From the NCBI GenBank assembly GCA_018644935.1, contig JABGPL010000023.1:1-51452 (forward strand): 51,452 nt of DNA, in the 5' to 3' direction. Source of the stretch: Calditrichota bacterium (GTDB lineage: Bacteria; Electryoneota; AABM5-125-24; Hatepunaeales; Hatepunaeaceae). A model generated the notes under the pieces. It did no database searches, was not told the origin of the DNA, and worked only from the letters and a program-made list of their open reading frames with translations. Each line of letters starts with the position of its first letter. Within the stretch, counting starts at the first letter, position 1. Below are positions 28,144 to 35,869 of this stretch, piece by piece. The position numbers and the translations under genes were made by a program.

Positions 28144-28653
28144 ATGGACATAGACATCAGACCAACTCAAGAGCATGACTTTCCAGTAATCCGCCATTGG
28201 ATAGACACCAGGCTCTTCCGGAGGTTTACCAAGCCCATCGATGATTCCCAACTTGAAAATCTCCTCTCAAGATCAAAAGATGGAAACCTCGTTGATTATG
28301 GCATCTGTGCTGTTAATTCAGACTCAAATGCTATTGTGGGATTTGCCCATGCTGTCATTGATTGGAAAAACGAACTGGCTCATATTCAACAAATAATTGT
28401 TGGAAATTCGGAATTCAAGAAATGCGGTGTTGGAACAACTTTAATGCAAAACATCTTCAACAAATGTTTCAACGAACTAAAGCTCAACCGTACTCAATTA
28501 TTCGTTGATGAAGATAACGCTCCTGCCGTCAATTTCTACCGAAAATTAGGATTCCATACAGATGGTTTGATGAGGGAAGCGACTAAATTTGAGGACTGCT
28601 TCATTAGTTGGTACTGTATGTCATTACTTAAGAAAGAATGGGAGATATTATGA
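28144..28653 (+). CDS. GNAT-family N-acetyltransferase
   Basis: The product is 169 residues. It has the GNAT fold elements in order: IDIRPTQEHDFPVIRHWI (first strand and helix), the acetyl-CoA loop KKCGVGT at 92-98 after the strand HIQQIIV, and NAPAVNFYRKLGF at 125-137 (the C-terminal helix-strand). It should transfer an acetyl group from acetyl-CoA to an amine. The substrate cannot be told. Its stop codon overlaps the likely start of the methyltransferase gene, so the two are co-translated. Confidence 0.87.
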   Translation: MDIDIRPTQEHDFPVIRHWIDTRLFRRFTKPIDDSQLENLLSRSKDGNLVDYGICAVNSDSNAIVGFAHAVIDWKNELAHIQQIIVGNSEFKKCGVGTTLMQNIFNKCFNELKLNRTQLFVDEDNAPAVNFYRKLGFHTDGLMREATKFEDCFISWYCMSLLKKEWEIL

Positions 28654-29495
28654 AAATGAATGATATTGTAAAGCGCGCTATTCCTCCTCTGCCATGGGCA
28701 GAGGGAGACAACATCCCCTGGAACGAGCCCGGTTTCAGTAGAAGAATGCTGCGAGAACATCTGTCACAGGATCATGACGCAGCGAGTCGGAAACTTGAAA
28801 CAATAGACAGGCATATCGATTGGATTCACAGCGAAGTGCTTCATGGCAAAGAATCAAAAATTCTCGATCTCGGTTGTGGCCCTGGATTTTATACACAACG
28901 CCTTGCAGAACTTGGTCATAAATGCCGAGGGATAGACTACTCCCCTGCTTCAATTGATTATGCTAAGCAACAGGCGAATAAATCATCATTAAAGATTGAG
29001 TACGTGTGGGGGGATATCAGGAAGGCGGATTATGGATCTGACTTCGACCTGATTACACAGATCTATGGAGAGATCAATGTCTTCTCAACCCAAAATGCGA
29101 AACTCATACTTCGCAAAGTTCATTCTGCACTTAAGGATAATGGGATACTTATTTTTGAACCGCAAACTTTGGAATCACTAAAAGAATCATGCAAACAACC
29201 GCCAAGTTGGTACTCTTTTGAAAGTGGATTGTTCTCAGATCATCCCCACCTCTGGCTACAAGAAAATTTCTGGGACGAAAACAATAAGATAAAAACAATG
29301 CGATTTTATTGTGTGGAAACTGAAACCAGTAAAACAACCTCATTTGCAGCTTCATATCAGACATACACTGATTTAGAGTACGTTCAATTATTAGAATCCT
29401 CCGGTTTCAAGAATATACACAAATTCCCATCTCTTACCGGAAGAGAGGAGGACTCGATAAAAGAATTTGTGGTTTATTCGGCCCGTAAAGCTTAA
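28650..29495 (+). CDS. Class I SAM-dependent methyltransferase
   Basis: The product is 281 residues from ATG 28650, which overlaps the GNAT stop as ATGA and has GGGAG 5 bases upstream. An in-frame ATG at 28638 would overlap the GNAT gene further and lacks a good site. The SAM-binding motif I is ILDLGCGPGFYTQRL at about 71-85. The acidic end of strand 2 is GIDYSP, and motif II is around FDLITQIYGEINVF. The C-terminal third (LWLQENFWDENNKIK, YTDLEYVQLLESSGF) resembles small-molecule methyltransferases. The substrate is unknown. Coupling to an acetyltransferase suggests a shared modification pathway or simple co-regulation. Confidence 0.87.
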   Translation: MKMNDIVKRAIPPLPWAEGDNIPWNEPGFSRRMLREHLSQDHDAASRKLETIDRHIDWIHSEVLHGKESKILDLGCGPGFYTQRLAELGHKCRGIDYSPASIDYAKQQANKSSLKIEYVWGDIRKADYGSDFDLITQIYGEINVFSTQNAKLILRKVHSALKDNGILIFEPQTLESLKESCKQPPSWYSFESGLFSDHPHLWLQENFWDENNKIKTMRFYCVETETSKTTSFAASYQTYTDLEYVQLLESSGFKNIHKFPSLTGREEDSIKEFVVYSARKA

Positions 29496-29593
29496 TCTGT
29501 AACTAGTTGTGGTGTCAGCTATTTCCAATGGATACCTCCCAAACAATAAAGTCGCATGCCATGCGCGACAACGAAAAAACTCCCTCTACCCTC

Positions 29594-29622
29594 TTGACAA
29601 ATCTGATTTATTTTCCTATCTT
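29594..29622 (+). promoter_or_regulatory. Candidate promoter for the membrane-protein / regulator operon
   Basis: A perfect TTGACA (29594-29599) is followed after 17 bases by TATCTT (29617-29622). It lies about 70 bases before the TTG I favour as start of the first membrane-protein gene. It falls inside the longer reading frame that begins at 29509, which is one reason to doubt that longer start. No experimental support is possible from sequence, and the lineage may use other promoter consensus forms. Confidence 0.4.
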
Positions 29623-29688
29623 TACTTCATACTAGTTTGTAATGCAAACCTATATGATTCACAAACCGTTTACATTACAGAGGTTCCT

Positions 29689-30306
29689 TTGAACATTTCT
29701 GTCGATTTGAAGCAAATTGAAAAGAAAGCATATTTGTCATATTTTGACGATGGGTTGATTGATTTGTATATTGGTCTGATACTAACGGGAGTTGGATTAT
29801 ACATGCGATATCATCATTTCCCGCTGATATTTGTAGCTTGGATTCCGCTGTTTTTCTTTAAACCTGTTAAGAAATGGATCACTCAGCCTCGTTTGGGATT
29901 TATTGTACCCTCAGAGAAGCGCAAAAAGGAGATGTCGAGGAAGCAAAAAATAACGACACTTGTTTTGGTAATGAGTGTTATGATTAGTATAGTCTCTGTT
30001 CTGGTTTTCGCTCGCAAGGAGCTATTCCCTGATGGATTCGCAGAATCGCTCCGGCAAAACGTTTTCTACATTTTAGGGCTCAAGTTTGCAGCTCTTATTA
30101 TAATAGGTGCATTTGTTACCAGGGTGCAAAGGTTATATATATACGGTGCCATTCTTGGAGGCTCTACTATTTTCTTATGGTTTGCAGGGATGTCATTTAT
30201 GGACAATCTAATATATCCAGGGGTGATACCTCTGATATGTGGAATTGTGATTCTGGCCAAATTTCTTAACAGTTATCCATTGCCCGAGAAAGAAATAGTT
30301 ACATAG
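29689..30306 (+). CDS. Small multi-pass membrane protein, paralogue of the next gene
   Basis: I start this at TTG 29689 with AGAGG 5 bases upstream, giving 205 residues. The frame stays open to 29509, but the extra 60 residues have no match in the paralogue and contain a promoter-like site. From the TTG the sequence aligns with the next gene: KQIEKKAYLSYFDDGLIDLYIG against KELEKKAYTTSHEDGIIDLMVG. Membrane segments follow at about 28-65, 88-108, 130-150 and 155-190, with a basic loop (QPRLGFIVPSEKRKKEMSRKQK) between the second and third. The function is unknown. The conserved EKKAY...DGxIDL head before the first helix may be the functional signature of the family. Confidence 0.72.
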   Translation: MNISVDLKQIEKKAYLSYFDDGLIDLYIGLILTGVGLYMRYHHFPLIFVAWIPLFFFKPVKKWITQPRLGFIVPSEKRKKEMSRKQKITTLVLVMSVMISIVSVLVFARKELFPDGFAESLRQNVFYILGLKFAALIIIGAFVTRVQRLYIYGAILGGSTIFLWFAGMSFMDNLIYPGVIPLICGIVILAKFLNSYPLPEKEIVT

Positions 30307-30345
30307 TCAAAAAAAGTGAAGACCGCCCTAACAACAGGTTGAGAA

Positions 30346-30930
30346 ATGGCAGAATTAAAACTAAAAGAGTTAGAAAAGAAAGCTTATACAACAAGCCACG
30401 AAGATGGAATTATAGATTTGATGGTTGGTTTCATATTGACTTTGGCCGGTACAATGATCCTCACCGGTCAATCTGCAATGATTGGCATGATCTGGCTGTT
30501 TTCACTTTTCATAAAACCGCTGAAAAAGAAAATCACATTTCCACGTGTTGGGTATGTTGAATTCGCAAAACCTCAGAAAGAAAAAATATCCAGGATGTTC
30601 ATCTATTTCGCAATATCGGGAATAATTGTTTTTTTTCTAGTTTCATCCAAGTTTTTGAGTCCTGACATAGGTAAATTCATTATTGAAAACTTCATCCTGA
30701 TAATTGGTATTTCTTTAGGTGGTATGGCACTAATTGTCGGTAGGATGACGGCTGTGAAACGGTGGTATTTTTATGCCATACTCGTGTTGGCTATTTTTGT
30801 CTCTGAGCTAAACAATACACTCTCATTCCCATACGCCCTGCTAATCCTCGGTATTGTGATGTTTTGTACCGGTGCTGTTTTACTAATCAGGTTTATCAAG
30901 AAATATCCGATTGTGAAACAAGATGTTTAA
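30346..30930 (+). CDS. Small multi-pass membrane protein, tandem paralogue
   Basis: The product is 194 residues with the same plan as its upstream neighbour. A polar head (LKELEKKAYTTSHEDGIIDL) is followed by a helical hairpin, a basic PLKKKITFPRVGYVEF loop corresponding to PVKKWITQPRLGFIV in the paralogue, and two more membrane hairpins. The pair arose by tandem duplication. They overlap or adjoin a winged-helix regulator gene on the 3' side (8-base overlap), so the three form an operon. No transporter or enzyme motif is visible, so no function is assigned. Confidence 0.78.
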   Translation: MAELKLKELEKKAYTTSHEDGIIDLMVGFILTLAGTMILTGQSAMIGMIWLFSLFIKPLKKKITFPRVGYVEFAKPQKEKISRMFIYFAISGIIVFFLVSSKFLSPDIGKFIIENFILIIGISLGGMALIVGRMTAVKRWYFYAILVLAIFVSELNNTLSFPYALLILGIVMFCTGAVLLIRFIKKYPIVKQDV

Positions 30931-31249
30931 AAAGAAATCAGACAACTTAGATCTACAACATATATCGGAAATAGACAAAGTTGTGCATGAACCTGCGCGG
31001 ATGATGATTATTGCTTATCTCTATGTGGTTGAGAGCGGGGATTTCGTTTTTCTGATGCGCCAAACCGGGCTTACTAAGGGGAATCTATCTTCGCACCTCA
31101 GCAAGCTCGACAAAGCCGGATATGTTGAGATTAAAAAGGAATTTGTAGAGAAGATTCCGCGGACTTTGATCAGTTTAAGTTCCGTTGGCAGGAAAGCGTT
31201 TGAAGAATATCAGGAGAAAATGAAGGATATTTTGGGGAAGTTTGGGTAA
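30923..31249 (+). CDS. Winged-helix transcriptional regulator (ArsR/MarR-like, PF13601-type)
   Basis: The product is 108 residues and covers a complete winged helix. IDKVVHEPARMMIIAYLYVVESGDFVFLMRQ is the first helices, LTKGNLSSHLSKLDKAGYVEI the recognition helix-turn-helix, and KEFVEKIPRTLISLSSVGRKAFEEY the wing and dimer helix. This is the small DNA-binding family usually called 'winged helix DNA-binding domain', related to ArsR/MarR. No metal-binding cysteines are seen, so it probably does not sense metals. Its start lies inside the end of the upstream membrane-protein gene. It likely regulates this operon, as such pairs commonly do (inference). Confidence 0.85.
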   Translation: MFKKKSDNLDLQHISEIDKVVHEPARMMIIAYLYVVESGDFVFLMRQTGLTKGNLSSHLSKLDKAGYVEIKKEFVEKIPRTLISLSSVGRKAFEEYQEKMKDILGKFG

Positions 31250-31612
31250 AAGCTATTATCCGCAGATTACACAGATTTCACAGATTGTTTCAAGCAAATT
31301 CAGTAGGTTGAACATTCTGTTCGACCATCCGTCGGTAGACGGATTCACCAAATATCAGTCACTTACAATGAATCCGTCTACCGACGGATGGACAAGCAGA
31401 GTGCTTATCCCACTTGCAGTGCATTCTCTTGCAGACTGGTTCGCCAGAGTGACAATCAAAACATCTTTTACAAAACTACCTCCAATCCTTACAAATACAA
31501 ATATTTCTCTCTTTACCTCCGTTTTTTCTTGTAAATGTGAGTTGTAACTCATATTTTGATACGATGCAAATTCGTGCATTAAAAACTAACAGAACACACC
31601 AAAGGTAAAACA
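31250..31612. other. Repeat-bearing intergenic region before proS
   Basis: These 363 bases hold no credible gene. They contain a short tandem-like run (31261-31287, CAGATTACACAGATTTCACA), the 23-base perfect inverted repeat at 31325-31391, and then AT-rich sequence leading to the proS ribosome site (AAAGGT). Frames crossing this area in both directions are translations of the repeats. Confidence 0.6.
31325..31391. repeat. Perfect 23-base inverted repeat made of nested palindromes
   Basis: The arms 31325-31347 and 31369-31391 are perfect reverse complements separated by 21 bases. Each arm itself contains the hairpin ATCCGTC-GGTA-GACGGAT, so the element can fold as one long stem or as two small ones. 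It lies 75 bases after the winged-helix gene. It could serve as a terminator, but no T-tract follows. Its plan matches other elements in the window. Confidence 0.8.
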
Positions 31613-33124
31613 ATGGGAAACAAGAAGGCAAGAACAGCGATATCCCCTACTCGCGAAGAGGATTATTCGGGGTGGTATCAGAGCGTCGTCCGCGAAGCTG
31701 ACATGGCTGAGATGTCACACGTCCGTGGCTGTATGGTAATCAAACCCTGGGGCTACGGCATCTGGGAGAACATGCAGCGTGAACTCGACCGCAGAATCAA
31801 AGCTACTGGCCACGAAAACGCTTACTTCCCGTTGTTCATCCCGTTGAGCTATATAGAAAAAGAAGCGGCACATGTCGAGGGTTTCGCCAAAGAAATGGCA
31901 GTTGTGACCCATCACCGGTTAGTCTCAAAAGATGGTGAATTGAAACCCGCGGGTGAGCTTGAGAGTCCCCTCGTTGTCAGGCCAACTTCTGAGACGATTA
32001 TTGGTGCTTCATTCGCCAACTGGATTCAATCCTACAAGGACTTACCCGTCCTGATTAACCAATGGGCGAACGTCGTTCGTTGGGAAATGCGTCCCCGTGT
32101 TTTCCTGCGCACAACTGAGTTCCTATGGCAGGAAGGACACACCGTTCATGCGACACATGAAGAAGCTGTTGAGGAAACGGAGAAAATGTTCAAGGTTTAT
32201 CAAGATTTTGTCGAAGAATTTCTGGCTATTCCAGTCATTCCCGGCGAAAAATCCGAGAGCGAACGCTTCCCCGGAGCTATTCAGACCTTCACCATTGAGG
32301 CAATGATGCAGGATGGCAAGGCTTTGCAGTCTGGAACGTCACACTATCTTGGTCAGAACTTCGCTAAGGCATCTAAGATTCAGTTTGCAGCTGAGTCCGG
32401 TGAACTGGAATATGCTTATACGACATCATGGGGAGTTTCAACAAGGTTGATCGGCGCATTGATTATGTCTCACTCAGACGATGACGGTCTGCGTGTACCA
32501 CCAAGAATCGCTCCCTGGCATATCGCTATTGTTCCGATACTCCGAAATGACGAAGAAGTCAATGCGAAGATCGAAGCCTACTGCAAGGAGATTACAGCCG
32601 AGCTTAACAAGTCATACTTCGCCGGCAATCAGCCAATCATGGCGAAATACGACGACAGGCAGTACAAACCGGTCAACAAGAAATGGGGCTGGATAAAGAA
32701 AGGTATCCCAATTGTTCTGGAAATCGGACCTCGTGATGTGGAAAACGGCAGTGTTTCAGTACTCGCTCGAGATAAAAACGCCCGTGAGTACGAAAACATG
32801 CCCCGTGATGAATTTGTTACCGGAGCCAGCGCAATACTTGAGCGCATCCAGAAAAGCTACTACGACGCAGCCGTAGCACGCTTAAACGAGCATACGCACA
32901 CAGACATCCATGACTACAAGTCACTGCTGAAGCTTTTCTCAAAGAAAGGCATGACTGGTTTTGTCAACGCCAAATGGTGCGAGAGTATCGAATGCGAAGA
33001 CAAAGTAACAAGCAAAAAACTGACAATCCGCTGTCTGCCGATTGAGCAGAGCGGGACGGAAGGGCATTGTGTGGTTTGTGGTGCTGAAGCTAAGATGGAT
33101 GCTATATTTGCGATGGCGTATTAA
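31613..33124 (+). CDS. proS: Prolyl-tRNA synthetase, archaeal/eukaryote-type (short form)
   Basis: This 503-residue cytoplasmic enzyme charges tRNA-Pro with proline at the expense of ATP. It is the short class without the bacterial editing insertion. Class II motifs are present: RPTSET at 123-128 (proline/ATP pocket) and the motif 2 region RWEMRPR...RTTEFLWQEGHT at 156-177. A motif 3-like segment contains SHSDDDGLRVPPRIAPWHIAI. The anticodon-binding domain follows, and a C-terminal zinc-binding domain has Cys456, Cys461, Cys486 and Cys489. The gene stands alone between repeat-rich spacers and looks richer in GC than its neighbours, as a highly expressed or laterally acquired gene might. Confidence 0.96.
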   Translation: MGNKKARTAISPTREEDYSGWYQSVVREADMAEMSHVRGCMVIKPWGYGIWENMQRELDRRIKATGHENAYFPLFIPLSYIEKEAAHVEGFAKEMAVVTHHRLVSKDGELKPAGELESPLVVRPTSETIIGASFANWIQSYKDLPVLINQWANVVRWEMRPRVFLRTTEFLWQEGHTVHATHEEAVEETEKMFKVYQDFVEEFLAIPVIPGEKSESERFPGAIQTFTIEAMMQDGKALQSGTSHYLGQNFAKASKIQFAAESGELEYAYTTSWGVSTRLIGALIMSHSDDDGLRVPPRIAPWHIAIVPILRNDEEVNAKIEAYCKEITAELNKSYFAGNQPIMAKYDDRQYKPVNKKWGWIKKGIPIVLEIGPRDVENGSVSVLARDKNAREYENMPRDEFVTGASAILERIQKSYYDAAVARLNEHTHTDIHDYKSLLKLFSKKGMTGFVNAKWCESIECEDKVTSKKLTIRCLPIEQSGTEGHCVVCGAEAKMDAIFAMAY

Positions 33125-33369
33125 TATGACCTCATTTCCCCCCCTGCGAAGTAGGGGGGGTTAAGGGGAGTAGTTCGACCAACCGCGAAATATACTCAAT
33201 CACAAATAACATAACCGTAATCCCTTGTGATCGTGGGATTTGATTTTAATCACTATTGTTACAACTGTAAAGATTACAGTTTCTTAATTATATTTATACG
33301 TTAAGTTTGGTTCAGATGGATTGAATCTAATCATCATAATGATCTGTTAACAGGAGTAGTAACCAAATC
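33125..33369. other. Intergenic spacer with C/G-run hairpin repeat
   Basis: An 8-base stem of C7T / AG7 (33138-33145 with 33053+100 to 33160, loop of 7) is followed by GTTAAGGGGAG. This is a form of dispersed repeat also seen in part, in the opposite orientation, near 37966-37997. It could stop transcription of proS. The rest is AT-rich and should contain the promoter of the following secreted-protein gene. Confidence 0.55.
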
Positions 33370-34815
33370 ATGTTCAGATTACACTTGGTCATCGCAATTT
33401 TACTTCTCTTTTCACTTCCCATTCATGCCCAGTTTCTATACAGTGAAAACGGAAGACGAATTTCACAACCGATCCTACAAAATGACTCCACACTGACATT
33501 TATTAGTTTCAGAGATGAAGAAATTTCACGAATTGATGTACAGTTAAATAAAATCCACAATTCACATGTAAAAGAAATAAAATTGATTGATATCTGCTCC
33601 AATCGAACAAGCAATAGGACTAATGCACCTTTGCCTGTTAGCAGGGACAACCTGATATTGAAATGGTGGTTGGAGAATGGTGCAAATGGAGAGCCTAATT
33701 GTCAGCTTTATAATTTAGACAAGGGTATGCTCTTCCCAGAGATAATGACAGGTGATTCTGAAAATTTTATATTATTTAAATCTCTTTTGAATGGAAATAT
33801 TCTAAGTGACTACAATGGTGGATTCTATATTTTTACTCGATTTTACTCCACTCCTCCCAAACACTTTCACGATCAATCCGATGATGTAACCAGAGATGGA
33901 TCAGGATTTCTCTACCTGAATCATGAGGGAGATTTAATACGGGAGGGAGTTGTGCAAGTTTTCAGCAGCAAGCACAAAAAAGGCATGAGATACGGAGAAG
34001 ATGTTTTTGTTTTTGATAGAAAGAGTGGTTATTGGATAATGAAACAAAATAGTGACAGCACTGCTATTATTCAACATGTATATAATGACTTATCATTTCA
34101 GTTCAAAGATGGTCCGAGACAATTTCCAATTCCAGTTGAGCCCCGTTCAGTTGAAATGGCTGTAACACCTTCTGGGGAGATATTTGTGCTTAGAGTGATA
34201 ACTCCCTGGCAAAAACAGACTACTGATTTGGAGTTGTATAAGATCGATGGTGAATTAGAGTTGATTTGGGATTCTCCTGTAAAGGTCTTTGAAAATGAAT
34301 TGTCTGGAAGAACAAAGCGCAATCACCACCATCCACGTGGTTACAGTTCTACATTACTTCCCCGCAAGGATGGTGGAGCCTGGATTATAGTTTACAAGGA
34401 AGAATTTGATCGTGATAAGAAAATAGGCACTTGGTCAAAAATTCCGGAATACGACCGATATTATGAAATCACTGTGCAGTTGATCACCGCTGATGGAGAA
34501 ATAAAAATTACAGATGAGAAAGCTGTTATTGCTCATACCAATAGTTGGTTTCCACTAGACTATAACTGGGGTTTAGTTGACAGCGATGATGGCTTATGGG
34601 TTTTCTGGCATGACTATGAGGATAACTTTGCAAAAGCCACATATATTTCAGCGGATGGAACATTTAGGGAACTCTGGACAAAGGACGGAATAAATATCTC
34701 CGATCAACCTGATGTTAGACTAAAAACTGAAGGTCAACTATTGATGAGTGACAATACGGTTTTAATATGTCTTTCAACTAAACAAGGTGAATTCCTGCTA
34801 AGATTAGAACCGTAA
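33370..34815 (+). CDS. Secreted protein of unknown function, probable beta-propeller
   Basis: The product is 481 residues with a clear signal peptide (about 1-20, ending SLPIHAQ). The mature part has no motif I recognise. It consists of short beta-strand runs with repeated tryptophan/aspartate-containing turns (LFKSLLNGNILSDYNGGFYIFTR, VFDRKSGYWIMKQNSDS, LPRKDGGAWIIVYKEE, GLVDSDDGLWVFWHDYEDNFAKATYISADGTF split across the C-terminal half). This pattern is common in propeller proteins such as sialidase-like or WD-like folds. It has no T9SS tail, unlike several neighbours, so it is probably periplasmic. AGGAG lies 13 bases before the ATG, which is rather far. Confidence 0.7.
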   Translation: MFRLHLVIAILLLFSLPIHAQFLYSENGRRISQPILQNDSTLTFISFRDEEISRIDVQLNKIHNSHVKEIKLIDICSNRTSNRTNAPLPVSRDNLILKWWLENGANGEPNCQLYNLDKGMLFPEIMTGDSENFILFKSLLNGNILSDYNGGFYIFTRFYSTPPKHFHDQSDDVTRDGSGFLYLNHEGDLIREGVVQVFSSKHKKGMRYGEDVFVFDRKSGYWIMKQNSDSTAIIQHVYNDLSFQFKDGPRQFPIPVEPRSVEMAVTPSGEIFVLRVITPWQKQTTDLELYKIDGELELIWDSPVKVFENELSGRTKRNHHHPRGYSSTLLPRKDGGAWIIVYKEEFDRDKKIGTWSKIPEYDRYYEITVQLITADGEIKITDEKAVIAHTNSWFPLDYNWGLVDSDDGLWVFWHDYEDNFAKATYISADGTFRELWTKDGINISDQPDVRLKTEGQLLMSDNTVLICLSTKQGEFLLRLEP

Positions 34816-34907
34816 TTAGGCACAATATATTGTATCCCTACAAAGGGGAACTACACGGTGGATATTTCGTTTAAAATTTAAACAATATTAAAATCAAGGC
34901 TTAAAAA

Positions 34908-35624
34908 ATGCAGAAAATTCTCCCAATCCTGATTGTTGTGGTATTCTGTATGGCTCTTCCAGCTTTATCTAAAGATTATGAAGAGCGTAGAATCGTGGTT
35001 ACAGGATCTGCAGAGATTGTTGTACCGGCTGATAATGTAACTTTCAGCTTTACTACACGGTTTGAATCTGATGACATTGATGAGGCTATTAGAAATGTCA
35101 GAGGACAGGCTGAAACAATTTCAAATGATCTCATTAATCTCAAGTTGACTAAAAATAACCTCTCAACCGGTAATTTTAACAGTGGACAAATCCACTATAG
35201 GAAGGAAGACAGATATAAAGAAAAACCGGAGTTTTATGCTTCGCTAACTATTATTGTCGATATGGATAACTTAGACCTGCTCGAACCTGCAATCGTGGCA
35301 GTCAGTAAACGACGACCCAATGATGTTTCTAATGTAAATTATAATCTGAAAAATTTTGAAGAACATAAACTCCAGGCATTAGCCAAAGCTCTCGAAATGG
35401 CAAAGGTAAAGGCGGATATCCTGGCAGAGGGATCTGGGGTTAAAGTTGGAAAAGTATTGTATGTTGATGAAAATAAGAGTTCAGGAGTTAGTAGATACAC
35501 TCCCAATCCATTTAACTCTTCCATGCAAATATCATCTGAAAGCAGCTCAGGCGGGGGGAGTTTTCATCAGCGATCAGCGAAGATATCTGCAAGTGTGAAG
35601 TTGATTGTGGGGATTGAGGATTAG
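34908..35624 (+). CDS. SIMPL-domain (DUF541) periplasmic protein
   Basis: The product is 238 residues with a signal peptide (about 1-21). It has the SIMPL/DUF541 hallmarks: RRIVVTGSAEIVVPADNVTFSF at the start, paired-helix segments (AIRNVRGQAETISNDLINL), KPEFYASLTIIVDM, and ALAKALEMAKVKADILAEGSGVKVGKV before a final SAKISASVKLIVGIE. Members are periplasmic or outer-membrane-associated; their roles are poorly known (some are linked to oxidative or envelope stress). A stretch near residues 196-212 (RYTPNPFNSSMQIS) looks like the PNPFNSS motif of T9SS tails but lies inside the domain, probably by chance. Confidence 0.85.
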   Translation: MQKILPILIVVVFCMALPALSKDYEERRIVVTGSAEIVVPADNVTFSFTTRFESDDIDEAIRNVRGQAETISNDLINLKLTKNNLSTGNFNSGQIHYRKEDRYKEKPEFYASLTIIVDMDNLDLLEPAIVAVSKRRPNDVSNVNYNLKNFEEHKLQALAKALEMAKVKADILAEGSGVKVGKVLYVDENKSSGVSRYTPNPFNSSMQISSESSSGGGSFHQRSAKISASVKLIVGIED

Positions 35625-35665
35625 GACGAATGACTTTTGCGGAAAGGGCTGTGTTATTTGGTTAT

Positions 35666-35732
35666 GAGTGTGAGCTTTAGCTCTTAAGAGATTTCAATAA
35701 TATCACTAAAAAACGCGCTGAAGCGCGCACTC
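35666..35732. repeat. Inverted repeat, GAGTGCGCGCTTCAGCGCGT family, copy 2 (one arm decayed)
   Basis: The right arm (35713-35732) is nearly identical to the arms of the 4368-4434 element. The left arm (35666-35685, GAGTGTGAGCTTTAGCTCTT) matches at about two thirds of positions. Length and spacing are the same as in copy 1 (67 bases in all). It lies between converging genes, where it might also stop transcription from both sides. Confidence 0.65.
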
Positions 35733-35869
35733 AACAGACTATGAGATAGTCGGTTATGGCAAATGTTCCTCGACTGCTAGGGTCATGAAGACTAAAATGC
35801 ACAATCTTTGCAATCTGCAGCAATACGAGATCCGATGATAGTTCAAAGGACAGGGGTGAGGAGGTGAAC

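Noticed and set aside
31325..31391. Possible CRISPR repeats
   Set aside because: There are only two units, in inverted rather than direct orientation, and no spacer series or cas gene.
31242..31579. Overlapping frames on both strands between the regulator and proS
   Set aside because: They are built from the palindromic repeats. No ribosome site or protein similarity is apparent.
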